Source of the DNA: Croceimicrobium sp963974215
Lineage (GTDB): Bacteria; Bacteroidota; Bacteroidia; Flavobacteriales; Schleiferiaceae
Length of the DNA: 64,000 nt
NCBI GenBank assembly: GCA_963974215.1
Contig: CAXBBL010000006.1
Span: forward strand, 216,588 to 280,587
Reading direction: 5' to 3'
A program made the position numbers and the translations under genes. The stretch's first letter is position 1. Every line of letters begins with the position of its first letter. Shown here piece by piece: positions 24,031-33,188 of this stretch. The notes under the pieces were generated by a model. That model saw only the letters and a program-made list of their open reading frames with translations, ran no database searches and was not told the DNA's origin.

Positions 24031-26917
24031 AAATTACTTCTTGAATTTTCGTGCGTGTTGATAGACTGATAAGTTTATGATTGGAAGCATCGGGGTATAC
24101 TCTATTGGATAAAAAGATATAGACAATTTCTTCTTCCGGATCGGCCCAAGCCAAAGTACCGGTAAAACCAGAATGTCCAAAACTTTTACCCGAAACACAA
24201 CCGCAAGTTGGCCCGGCACCCTCTAATTGAGGTTTATCAAAGCCTATCCCGCGGCGGTTTTGTTCATCGCAATACTGGCAACGAATAAATTCATTAACAG
24301 TAACCGAATCGAAATAGCGAATACCCGCGTATTCTCCTTTCTGCATATACATCTGCATTAATTTGGCCAAATCATTCGCATTGCCAAATAGTCCGGCATG
24401 ACCTGCCACACCGCCAATTAGCGCAGAACCTTGATCGTGCACATAACCACGCACCATAGCTTTGCGGAAAATCTTATCATCTTCGGTGGGAACGATTTGC
24501 TCTAATGGAAATATTTTGGTGGGCTCGAAGGTTAAACTAAAAGCCCCCATAGGCGCATATAAAAACTCGTGAATTAATTCGTCAATGGGGCGACCTTCCA
24601 CTTGCTCAATTAGCTCCATGAAAAGGTAATAACCTAAATCGCTGTATTTATAGTCGCGTGTATCTCTTAATTCGGAATCGAGAAGCACCTGAATTACTGT
24701 ATCTCGAATATAACGGCTACTATAAAGACCCTCATTTACCACATTGGGGAAATTAAAATCACGACTCGTACTATAATAGCCTTTCTTGTATTTCCCAGCT
24801 TGTAAAGTGCGAGTGTAAAAGGGAATCCAAGGTTTCAGTCCCGCTTTATGGGCAAGAATTTCCCGCAATACCAAGCTCTCTTTATTGGTACCTTTAGTAA
24901 TGGCTAAATAGTCACCCAAGGTTTTATCCAAATTAATCTTCCCCTCTTCCACTAATTTCATTAATAGAGGAACGCTCACCGCAATTTTAGTGATGCTAGC
25001 GATATCGTAAAGATCTTCAAAGCCAACTGGGTGTTCAGAAGAATAGTCTTGGGTTCCAAAAACCTTATTGTAAATAACCTTGCCGCGACGGGCAACCAAA
25101 ACTTGCGCCCCAGGTGTCGCTCGCTGGCGGATGGCCTCTTCAACAATATTATCGATTTCAGCCAACTTAGTCGCATCCATATCGACTTGTGCAGGTAAAG
25201 CAAAACCCATGCGACCGATAGCTTCCGTATTTAAGCCAAAACCAGGCTCAAAAGGCTCTCCCGCACTAACCGGTAAATGCCCCTTTGCACCAAGTGCTCC
25301 AAAAATTATTTGTGCACCAATACTTTCGGCATCGGAGTGGTTTTGATAGGAAACCAATAAAGCCTCGGCCCGTCGCGCTTCGGGGAAATCAATTAATCCG
25401 TAAGGATTGCCGAATAGGTCTATTATCAACTTATTCTGTAAAGATACCCGACGAATAAAACGCTTTACCTCATCGCTAATACGATAGGATTTCCAAGGGT
25501 TCGCGTTACTGGTGTATAGTCCAAAAATAACATAGTCGTAATCGCTTAATGCCGCGATAATTTCCTCTTCTCTAGCTTTTGAATAGGAGAAGTGCTCTAC
25601 CTGAGTATATTTTTTTAATGTGTTGGGAAAGACCGATCCCTCTTCCACTCCAGCGGTAATGCAAGCAATTTTTTTACTGGCCAAATCGAGAATGGGTAAG
25701 GTTTTATCCTTATTTACCAATAAGGTTGTGGCTTCAGCAAATAAGCGACGGTTAAGCACCTCATCTTGAATGGTATTTAAATTCTGATTAATTTTATTCG
25801 GTTCGATGTATTTCTTTTGAGAGAGACCAAACCAGTTTTTGGCCATTAAAATTTTGCGTACGCTTTTTTCAATTTGCGCTGTATCCAAGCTTCCGTCCTT
25901 TAAAGCGGCTAGAATCTTTTCTTTCGCAAGGTGTACATTTTGAGAAAAGACCAAAACTTCATTACCGGCCTTTACGGCTTCTAAATCAACCATACCAGGA
26001 GCATAATTTGCAGCCACGCCTTGCATATTCAGCGCATCTGTGAAAACGAGGCCCCCAAAACCTAAATCATTTTTTAAAAGGCCCACAATATCTTTACTGA
26101 GGGAACTTGGCGTGCCACTGTCATCCAATGCGGGCACATTTAAATGGGCAACCATTACGCCGCCTAAACCGGTCTTAGCCAATTTTTGATAAGGATATAG
26201 CTCAACTGCATCTAGACGTTTGCGGTCATGTGAAACCGTGGGCAGGGTTTTATGAGAATCGCTATCAGTATCGCCGTGTCCGGGGAAATGTTTTGCGCAG
26301 GCAAGTATGTGTTCCGACTGCAGACCATTCATAAAAGCGGTAGCCATTTCCGTTACTTTTTGCGGGCTTTCACCAAAAGAGCGGGCACCAATTATGGGGT
26401 TTAAGGGATTAGTATTAATATCAACGGCGGGGGCGAAATTGATGTGCACGCCCAAACGCTTACAATGGATAGCCATGGCTTTTCCATATTCGTAGGCCCA
26501 TTTTTCATCGCTAATGGCGCCAACGGTTATTGGCCACGGAAATTTAAACGTTTCGGGTAAGCGCATGGCTAAACCCCATTCGGCATCCATGGCAATCATT
26601 AAAGGTACCTTGGCAGCTTGTTGATAGAAATTAGTTAATTCTGCTTGACGCTGGGCGGTTCCTTGAAAGAAAATAAGCCCACCTAAATTTTCTTTTTTAA
26701 TCAAATTGAGAATCTCTTTCTGATGGCTTTCCCCTTTATTGGAGTAAGCGGCTACCATAAAAAGTTGACCAATCTTCTCCTCGATGGTCATTTTATCCAT
26801 AAGACTATCTACCCAGGATGACTTTTCCTGCATAAAAACTGCGCTATTGATCTGCCCTTGAGCAAATGTTAGCATTCCGAAATAGACCGCAATGATCCGG
26901 ATAATTAGGCCTCGCAT
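23975..26917 (-). CDS. GH3 beta-N-acetylhexosaminidase fused to a beta-lactamase-like serine hydrolase
   Basis: The 980-residue exported protein (signal peptide 1-20) joins two enzymes. Residues ~35-600 are a GH3 domain of NagZ type: KHFPGHGDTDSDSH at 209-222 carries the catalytic His-Asp loop, and Asp294 in FTDALNM is the nucleophile. This class releases GlcNAc from peptidoglycan fragments. Residues ~610-965 are a serine beta-lactamase/PBP-like domain with Ser-x-x-Lys in ASITKIA (~641), Tyr in YSDLGYY (~755) and GHAGLFGNANDLAKLM. Such fusions are known in Bacteroidota; the second domain may cut peptide stems or esters. It heads the unit with the MORN gene, bshA and a membrane protein gene. 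Confidence 0.9.
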   Translation of the reverse strand: MRGLIIRIIAVYFGMLTFAQGQINSAVFMQEKSSWVDSLMDKMTIEEKIGQLFMVAAYSNKGESHQKEILNLIKKENLGGLIFFQGTAQRQAELTNFYQQAAKVPLMIAMDAEWGLAMRLPETFKFPWPITVGAISDEKWAYEYGKAMAIHCKRLGVHINFAPAVDINTNPLNPIIGARSFGESPQKVTEMATAFMNGLQSEHILACAKHFPGHGDTDSDSHKTLPTVSHDRKRLDAVELYPYQKLAKTGLGGVMVAHLNVPALDDSGTPSSLSKDIVGLLKNDLGFGGLVFTDALNMQGVAANYAPGMVDLEAVKAGNEVLVFSQNVHLAKEKILAALKDGSLDTAQIEKSVRKILMAKNWFGLSQKKYIEPNKINQNLNTIQDEVLNRRLFAEATTLLVNKDKTLPILDLASKKIACITAGVEEGSVFPNTLKKYTQVEHFSYSKAREEEIIAALSDYDYVIFGLYTSNANPWKSYRISDEVKRFIRRVSLQNKLIIDLFGNPYGLIDFPEARRAEALLVSYQNHSDAESIGAQIIFGALGAKGHLPVSAGEPFEPGFGLNTEAIGRMGFALPAQVDMDATKLAEIDNIVEEAIRQRATPGAQVLVARRGKVIYNKVFGTQDYSSEHPVGFEDLYDIASITKIAVSVPLLMKLVEEGKINLDKTLGDYLAITKGTNKESLVLREILAHKAGLKPWIPFYTRTLQAGKYKKGYYSTSRDFNFPNVVNEGLYSSRYIRDTVIQVLLDSELRDTRDYKYSDLGYYLFMELIEQVEGRPIDELIHEFLYAPMGAFSLTFEPTKIFPLEQIVPTEDDKIFRKAMVRGYVHDQGSALIGGVAGHAGLFGNANDLAKLMQMYMQKGEYAGIRYFDSVTVNEFIRCQYCDEQNRRGIGFDKPQLEGAGPTCGCVSGKSFGHSGFTGTLAWADPEEEIVYIFLSNRVYPDASNHKLISLSTRTKIQEVIYEAINTEHSSTKLLGLNP

Positions 26918-27050
26918 AAGTATTTGTATAGTGGCGTCTAAGTTATTGACTCCATTGATGCCAATCTAATATTTGTGAAGAAGTAATCCACAGTTTAAAG
27001 TGAATGATAAAAGAGAAACTTTATTGCTATGTAAGTGGTTAAAAAGGCGG

Positions 27051-27058
27051 TATTTTTG
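27051..27058 (+). promoter_or_regulatory. -7 box of uvrA
   Basis: TATTTTTG matches TAnnTTTG exactly, 23 bp before the TTG start of uvrA. No good -33 partner is seen at 18-20 bp; a TTG stands 24 bp upstream. Confidence 0.45.
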
Positions 27059-27081
27059 CCCTTAATTTCAATTTCTCGCTT

Positions 27082-29904
27082 TTGGAGTCAGGAAAAATCG
27101 AAGTGCTTGGTGCACGAGTACATAATCTTAAGAACCTTGATTTAACAATACCGCGCGATCAGCTGGTGGTAATAACAGGTCTAAGCGGAAGTGGAAAATC
27201 GTCCTTGGCCTTTGATACCATTTACGCTGAGGGTCAGCGACGTTATATCGAAACCTTCTCGGCTTACGCCCGTCAATTTTTAGGCAATTTAGAGCGACCA
27301 GACGTTGATAAAATCAACGGCCTGAGTCCTGTTATTTCCATTGAACAAAAAACGACTAGTAAAAATCCACGTTCTACGGTGGGTACGGTAACGGAGATTT
27401 ACGATTTTTTGCGCTTGCTTTACGCTCGAGCTTCAACAGCTTATAGCTATAATACTGGCGAAGAAATGATTAGTTACACCGCCGAACAGATCAAGGAATT
27501 GCTGATTGAAAAATATCAAGATAAAAATATCAGCCTTCTAGCCCCCTTGGTACGGTCGCGCAAAGGACATTACCGTGAGCTCTTTTCGCAAATTGCCAAA
27601 CAGGGCTTTTTGAAAGTAAGAGTAGATGGAGAAGTGAAAAACATCACTTCGGGCATGCGCTTAGACCGTTATAAAACCCACGATATTGAAGTGGTAATTG
27701 ACCGCTTAAAGGTGGATATGAAAGATGCCAAGCGCATTGAAGAGTCGATTGATATCGCCTTGTCGCAGGGAAATGGCATTCTTATGGTTTTGGAAAAAGA
27801 TCAAGAAAAAGCTGCGTTCTACAGTAAAAACTTAATGTGCCCTACCACAGGTATTGCCTACCCGCAGCCTGAGCCTAATACCTTTTCTTTCAATTCTCCG
27901 AAAGGGGCCTGCCCGCGTTGTAATGGCCTGGGACTGGTAAATGAAATTGACCTTAAAAAGGTAATTCCCGATGACCGTAAGTCGATTAAAAAAGGGGGCT
28001 TAGAACCTTTAGGGGATTATAAGCAAAGTTGGATCTTCAATCAAATTGAAATTATTGGCGACCGCTATGGGTTTTCTGTTAATACACCGATCAAAGATAT
28101 TCCTAAAGAAGGTTTAGATGTGGTGCTTTATGGAGCAGATGAGGTTTTTGAAGTTGAAAACAAAACCCTTGGGATTACCCGCAAATACAGTCTTAATTTT
28201 GAGGGCGTTGTAAACTTCATTCAAAGCCAAAATGAAGAAGCGAAAAGTCGCAGCATTAAACGCTGGTCTGAGAGCTACATGAACGAAGTGGAATGTTCGG
28301 AGTGCGAAGGAAATCGACTGCGCAAAGAATCATTACACTTTAAAATTGGTGACAAAAACATATCCGACTTAGCCCGATTTGATATCGACAGCCTGAATAA
28401 ATGGCTCGCTGAGGCGGAGAATGATATGACCGCCAATCAGAAGAAAATCGGTCACGAAATAATCAAGGAACTAGCGGTACGCAGTAACTTCCTACTTAAT
28501 GTTGGCTTAAGCTACCTGAGTCTTAATCGCTCGGCCAAAAGTTTATCGGGTGGTGAAGCACAACGCATTCGTTTGGCTACGCAAATTGGCTCACAGCTCG
28601 TAAATGTGCTTTATATTTTGGATGAGCCCAGTATTGGACTTCACCAAAGAGACAATGAAAAACTTATCAAATCGCTTAAGGATTTGCGAGATTTAGGCAA
28701 CTCGGTAATAGTGGTTGAACACGATCGCGATATGATTCAAGAAGCCGATTACATTATTGATATTGGCCCTGGTGCTGGAATAAACGGAGGTGAAATTGTA
28801 GCGGCTGGAAACCTGCATGATATTCAATCTAGCGAAAGCATGACTGCCCAATACCTAAATGGAGCTAAGGAAATTGCGGTTCCTAAAGAACGAAGAAAAG
28901 GCAATGGCGACTTTATAAAACTAAGTGGTGCCACCGGGAATAACCTTAAAAAAGTGAACCTGAAATTACCCTTGGGAGAACTCGTAGTAATTACGGGCGT
29001 TTCCGGTAGCGGAAAATCGACCCTAATTAATGAAACGCTATACCCAGCTATCAGCAAGCATTTCTACCAATCGGTTAAAGAGCCCCTTCCCTACACCAAG
29101 CTAGATGGATTAGGAAATATTGATAAGGTTATTGACATTGATCAAAGCCCCATTGGTCGCACGCCAAGAAGTAATCCAGCCACTTATACGGGTGTTCTTT
29201 CTTCTATTCGTGATTTGTTTACCCAAATTCCCGAATCTAAAGTGCGAGGCTATAAACCAGGGCGCTTCAGCTTTAATGTAAAAGGAGGACGCTGCGAAAC
29301 CTGCGAAGGTGCAGGCTTACGCCTGATTGAAATGAACTTCCTTCCTGATGTTTATGTCAACTGCGAAACTTGTCAGGGCAAACGGTTTAATCGTGAAACA
29401 CTGGAAATCCGCTACAAAGGAAAATCGATTTCGGATGTGCTTAATATGAGTATTGACCAATCGGTAGTGTTTTTTGAAAGTATTCCTAAAATCTACAGCA
29501 AGTTAAAAACCTTGCAAGACGTAGGTTTAGGCTATATCACATTGGGTCAGCAATCTACTACTCTTTCGGGGGGTGAAGCACAGCGGGTAAAGTTAGCGAC
29601 GGAATTAAGCAAACGCGATACAGGCAAAACTTTATATATCTTAGACGAGCCTACTACAGGGCTGCATTTTGAGGATGTAAGAGTTTTAATGGACGTACTT
29701 CAAAAACTAGTGGACCGTGGTAATTCCGTAGTCATTATCGAGCATAATATGGATGTGATTAAACTCGCCGATCATATTGTTGATATTGGTCCAGATGGTG
29801 GTGGTAAAGGCGGTAAAATTGTATTTGAAGGAACACCTGAGCAAATGGTGGCCGACAATAAAAGTTATACCGCTAAGTTTTTAGAAATCGAATTACAGAG
29901 ATAA
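27082..29904 (+). CDS. uvrA: Excinuclease ABC subunit A
   Basis: The 940-residue protein is the damage-recognition ATPase of nucleotide excision repair. It has two ABC ATPase halves: Walker A GLSGSGKSSLAFDT (~residue 33) and GVSGSGKSTLINET (~640), signature LSGGEAQRIRLA and LSGGEAQRVKLA, and Walker B YILDEPSIGLH and YILDEPTTGLH. Zinc-binding Cys pairs occur in CPRCNGLG and in CETCEGAG...CETCQGKR. Length is usual. The start is TTG at 27082: no in-frame ATG exists at the right place, and the family begins with IEVLGARVHNLKNLDL just here. A LOG-family gene follows after 5 bp. Confidence 0.97.
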   Translation: MESGKIEVLGARVHNLKNLDLTIPRDQLVVITGLSGSGKSSLAFDTIYAEGQRRYIETFSAYARQFLGNLERPDVDKINGLSPVISIEQKTTSKNPRSTVGTVTEIYDFLRLLYARASTAYSYNTGEEMISYTAEQIKELLIEKYQDKNISLLAPLVRSRKGHYRELFSQIAKQGFLKVRVDGEVKNITSGMRLDRYKTHDIEVVIDRLKVDMKDAKRIEESIDIALSQGNGILMVLEKDQEKAAFYSKNLMCPTTGIAYPQPEPNTFSFNSPKGACPRCNGLGLVNEIDLKKVIPDDRKSIKKGGLEPLGDYKQSWIFNQIEIIGDRYGFSVNTPIKDIPKEGLDVVLYGADEVFEVENKTLGITRKYSLNFEGVVNFIQSQNEEAKSRSIKRWSESYMNEVECSECEGNRLRKESLHFKIGDKNISDLARFDIDSLNKWLAEAENDMTANQKKIGHEIIKELAVRSNFLLNVGLSYLSLNRSAKSLSGGEAQRIRLATQIGSQLVNVLYILDEPSIGLHQRDNEKLIKSLKDLRDLGNSVIVVEHDRDMIQEADYIIDIGPGAGINGGEIVAAGNLHDIQSSESMTAQYLNGAKEIAVPKERRKGNGDFIKLSGATGNNLKKVNLKLPLGELVVITGVSGSGKSTLINETLYPAISKHFYQSVKEPLPYTKLDGLGNIDKVIDIDQSPIGRTPRSNPATYTGVLSSIRDLFTQIPESKVRGYKPGRFSFNVKGGRCETCEGAGLRLIEMNFLPDVYVNCETCQGKRFNRETLEIRYKGKSISDVLNMSIDQSVVFFESIPKIYSKLKTLQDVGLGYITLGQQSTTLSGGEAQRVKLATELSKRDTGKTLYILDEPTTGLHFEDVRVLMDVLQKLVDRGNSVVIIEHNMDVIKLADHIVDIGPDGGGKGGKIVFEGTPEQMVADNKSYTAKFLEIELQR

Positions 29905-29909
29905 AATTT

Positions 29910-30620
29910 ATGGAGGAAAGAGATCCAAAAGTAAATAAGGCTTTTGAACAGAAAAGCTGGAATGAGATTCGTACCAACGACAGTTGGGGAATCTTTAAAA
30001 TAATGAGCGAATTTGTAAATGGTTACGAAAGCATGGCTCGCATGGGGCCCTGTGTAAGTATATTCGGATCGGCTCGTACCAAGCCCGACAATCCCTATTA
30101 TCAGTTAGCCAAGGATATTGCCTATCGCCTAACACAATCGGGTTTTGGGATTATAACAGGTGGTGGTCCAGGAATTATGGAGGCCGGTAATGCGGGTGCG
30201 CAAGAAGGTAAAGGAAATTCAGTGGGCCTAAATATCGATTTACCCTTCGAGCAAATGCCAAACCCATATATCGATCGCGACAAAAGCCTAGACTTCGATT
30301 ACTTCTTTGTGCGTAAGGTGATTTTTGTAAAATACTCTCAGGGCTTTATTGTGATGCCTGGTGGCTTTGGAACCTTGGACGAATTATTTGAGGCTCTTAC
30401 TTTAATTCAAACAAAAAAAATTGGCCGCTTTCCCATTGTATTAGTAGGCAGCAAGTTTTGGAGTGGTTTACTCGATTGGATCAAAGATCAACTCTTGCAA
30501 AATGAGAATAATATTTCTGAGAAAGATTTAGATCTCTTTAAGATTGTGGATACCGCGGAAGAAGCGGTTGATGCTATTGAAGATTTCTATTTGAAATACA
30601 TGTTGAAGCCGAACTTTTAG
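29910..30620 (+). CDS. LOG family (TIGR00730) Rossmann-fold protein
   Basis: The 236-residue protein has the LOG family signature PGGFGTLDELFEALTL (~150) and a nucleotide-binding start (CVSIFGSARTKPDNP), plus GGGPGIMEAGNAGA. Family members cleave the ribosyl-phosphate bond of cytokinin-like or AMP-like nucleotides; the old label lysine decarboxylase is wrong. The N-terminal extension of about 45 residues fits the longer bacterial type. It sits 5 bp behind uvrA and ends at a strong terminator whose loop holds the stop codon. Confidence 0.88.
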   Translation: MEERDPKVNKAFEQKSWNEIRTNDSWGIFKIMSEFVNGYESMARMGPCVSIFGSARTKPDNPYYQLAKDIAYRLTQSGFGIITGGGPGIMEAGNAGAQEGKGNSVGLNIDLPFEQMPNPYIDRDKSLDFDYFFVRKVIFVKYSQGFIVMPGGFGTLDELFEALTLIQTKKIGRFPIVLVGSKFWSGLLDWIKDQLLQNENNISEKDLDLFKIVDTAEEAVDAIEDFYLKYMLKPNF

Positions 30621-30637
30621 TTCGGCTTTTTCTTTTT
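30606..30637 (+). terminator. Terminator after uvrA/LOG unit
   Basis: AAGCCGAAC (30606-30614) pairs exactly with GTTCGGCTT (30620-30628), with a 5-base loop and then TTTCTTTTT. The TAG stop of the LOG gene (30618-30620) lies in the loop. Confidence 0.85.
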
Positions 30638-30748
30638 AAGCTGAGTGGTGCTCTTCCGCCTGCATCTACGGCAGTAATAAGGGCTTCTTATAAGGAACTG
30701 AAAAGCGCTGTTTGAATAGAGTTCTAGGTTTTGGCTAGTCATAAAAAA

Positions 30749-30806
30749 TGTTGAGTTGATGTAAAATCTGGTCTCACAAGCCTTTTAAATAGCGGGATTC
30801 AATTAA
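30749..30806 (+). repeat. Half copy of the dispersed inverted-repeat element
   Basis: TTGAGTTGATGTAAAATCTG followed by GTCTCACAAGCCTTTTAAAT resembles the left end of the elements at 6199 and 37681 (GAGTTCGATGTAAAAT, CCTCAGACCTCTTATAAAT). The central hairpin and right end are missing, so this is a degenerate remnant. Confidence 0.4.
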
Positions 30807-30846
30807 ATATATAAGCTAAGCCTTACTTTAAAACCAAAACAACCAC

Positions 30847-32961
30847 TTAGCTCTCTGGCTCTTGGTCTTCCATGGGCAATTCAAACCAAAAGTCACTACC
30901 TTCTCCTAACTTACTTTCAAAACCAATTCGCCCTCCAGCTTCTTTAACAAAATAGGCACAAAGCATTAATCCTAGCCCGTTCCCTTTTTCCTTGTCCGTA
31001 CCCAAGGTACTGGCGACGGTCTCACTAAATATATCTTTCTGATTTTTAGCGTCTATCCCAAGGCCCGTGTCTTTTACATCAAAGCGACAAGATTGAATTT
31101 TACAGCTAGCGCTAATGAGAATTTGGGAATTGCTTTCACTGAATTTAAGCGCATTAGAAATAAAGTTCCGTAGAATTAAACGCGCCACCTCGAAGTTCAT
31201 AAAGGTCTCCCCTTCCGTTTCAACCACCGTTAAATTTAAGGAAACATTTTTCTCTTGCGCTAAGGGTTTAAATAAATCCACCACCAATTGAATTTCCTTC
31301 TTTATATTCTTTATCAGCACTGGTTTATTATACTCTTGTGCGCCAAGTTGTATTTTTGACCAAGCTAAAAGATTCTCTAGGTTCTGCAATAAGATAATGG
31401 TTTGTCCATTTAACTTTTTTGTTAGAGACTGAAAGAGTTTTAGGTCATCTAGGTTGGCGTCTCCAATTATTTCTAATAAACCTTGAATGGATGAAAGGGG
31501 ACTGCGCAAATCGTGCGCAAAAACTGCCAAAATCTTATCTTTAAAGGCATTTAGCTCTTCTAGATTATGATGCTGCAAATCAAGTGCATCCTTTTGCTTG
31601 GAGATTTCCCTATTTTGCGTTTCAATACGGTAGTTTTTAGATACTAAAAGACGGTTATTCCTCCTTCTAGTATAGATATTAAAGCTGAGAAGAAGAATAG
31701 TTACCAGCAGAAAAACTACAACTATGATCTGCTTAAACCTTTGATCGTCAATTTCGTGGCGAAGCTCTTCTTCACGGTAATCACTCTCTTGCTTTTCTAA
31801 GGCTTGGATTTTTTCGAATTTATAGCGCTGCTCTAGCTCGGCCATTTTCCGCACCTGTTCTTGACTATTTAAAGAATCGTTTAGATTAAAAGCCTTGGCA
31901 AAATCTTCATAAGCCTCTTTGTAATTTTGGAGGTGATATTTTGTTTCTGCTAAAAAGAAGAGAGCCTCAACCTCTTCGTTTTTCAATTGCATTTCAAGCG
32001 CCATATTATAGGATTGCTTAAAATTCTCAAGTGCATTTACATAGTCCTTTCGAAGTAGGGCTACCTGACCGAGCCCACTGTAAGCATTAAAACTTTGGTG
32101 ATAGAAATCAATATTCTCCGATTCTTCGAATGCTTTGTTGTAATAATAATAGGCCGAATCTAAATTACCTAAGTCTAAAAATACTTTGCCAAGGTTATTA
32201 CAAACCAAGGCTTTAGAGTCTTGAAGCTCATGGGTATAGGTGATTTTAAAGGCCTTTCGATAATTAGCAAAGGCCGAGTCTATTATACCCATTTTGCGAA
32301 AAACCAAGGCTAGATTGCTGTATTGCGCAACCAAGTCGTTATAGTCCTTTCCCTGATCGAGAACTACCGACTTGTCAATATATTTTTTAGCATCCGAGTA
32401 ATTATTCACCGCAAGGTAATATTGACTAAGATTATTATAAATGTCTGCTAAAACACTAGAGTCGCCCACGGAATCGGCGTATCGTTCGGCCTTCAAATAG
32501 TTCTCTACTGCTGTAAAAGCATCACCACGCGCAAAAAAGACATTAGCCATGTTGCTGTAATTCCTAGCAACACCCCGCCCATTAGAAGTTTTCTTATTAA
32601 GTCTTAAAGCTACATCGTAAAAAACCAAGGCGGAATCCAAGTTTCCCGCCATAAAACTAATAATTCCATAGTTATTATAACTATCCGCCATAGCTGTATC
32701 TAAGCCATTCTGATTACCAATTTCTATTGCCTTTCTGATAGCAAGTTTGGAAGAATCAATATTAAAGCCCGCATAAGATTGAGCTAAGGTGTTTAGAATT
32801 TGAACCTGTCCTTGTGCATTCGCAGAGTCTAAGGCAATCCACAAATTTTTAATCTTAGCTCTCAGCTCAGTGCTCTGTGCCAGTCCAGTTTGACAAAAGC
32901 TAAAAATTAATAGTATACCAAGACCTTCAAAAAGTCTTCGAGCAGTTATAAGGGTTTTCAT
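30847..32961 (-). CDS. TPR sensor histidine kinase
   Basis: The 704-residue protein has a signal peptide (ending GLAQS, ~residue 29), about eight periplasmic TPR units (~45-375, e.g. YNNYGIISFMAGNLDSALVF), one membrane helix at ~410-430 (IIVVVFLLVTILLLSFNIY), a coiled coil, and a kinase core with His483 in FAHDLRSPLSS. The ATP domain shows ILRNFISNALKFS, DTGLGID and GNGLGLMLC. This architecture is common in Bacteroidota; the TPR region senses an unknown ligand or partner. No response regulator is encoded next to it. Confidence 0.9.
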   Translation of the reverse strand: MKTLITARRLFEGLGILLIFSFCQTGLAQSTELRAKIKNLWIALDSANAQGQVQILNTLAQSYAGFNIDSSKLAIRKAIEIGNQNGLDTAMADSYNNYGIISFMAGNLDSALVFYDVALRLNKKTSNGRGVARNYSNMANVFFARGDAFTAVENYLKAERYADSVGDSSVLADIYNNLSQYYLAVNNYSDAKKYIDKSVVLDQGKDYNDLVAQYSNLALVFRKMGIIDSAFANYRKAFKITYTHELQDSKALVCNNLGKVFLDLGNLDSAYYYYNKAFEESENIDFYHQSFNAYSGLGQVALLRKDYVNALENFKQSYNMALEMQLKNEEVEALFFLAETKYHLQNYKEAYEDFAKAFNLNDSLNSQEQVRKMAELEQRYKFEKIQALEKQESDYREEELRHEIDDQRFKQIIVVVFLLVTILLLSFNIYTRRRNNRLLVSKNYRIETQNREISKQKDALDLQHHNLEELNAFKDKILAVFAHDLRSPLSSIQGLLEIIGDANLDDLKLFQSLTKKLNGQTIILLQNLENLLAWSKIQLGAQEYNKPVLIKNIKKEIQLVVDLFKPLAQEKNVSLNLTVVETEGETFMNFEVARLILRNFISNALKFSESNSQILISASCKIQSCRFDVKDTGLGIDAKNQKDIFSETVASTLGTDKEKGNGLGLMLCAYFVKEAGGRIGFESKLGEGSDFWFELPMEDQEPES

Positions 32962-33188
32962 TTTCTAGCAAAAGAATGATTATCACAATGTAATAATAAA
33001 TTTAGTTAAGCCTCTATTTTCTTCAGGTAATACAATCAAGTTTTCAACATAAAGCTAATAACCTAGTGCTAAAGTAGCTGTAGCCTGATGCGCAAGTTTT
33101 AGACTTATCCGTCGCGGAATTTACTGCTTAATCTTTCGAATAAGGAAAGGAAAAACCTTAAATTGAGAGCTCCAAAAAACCTCTCAGC

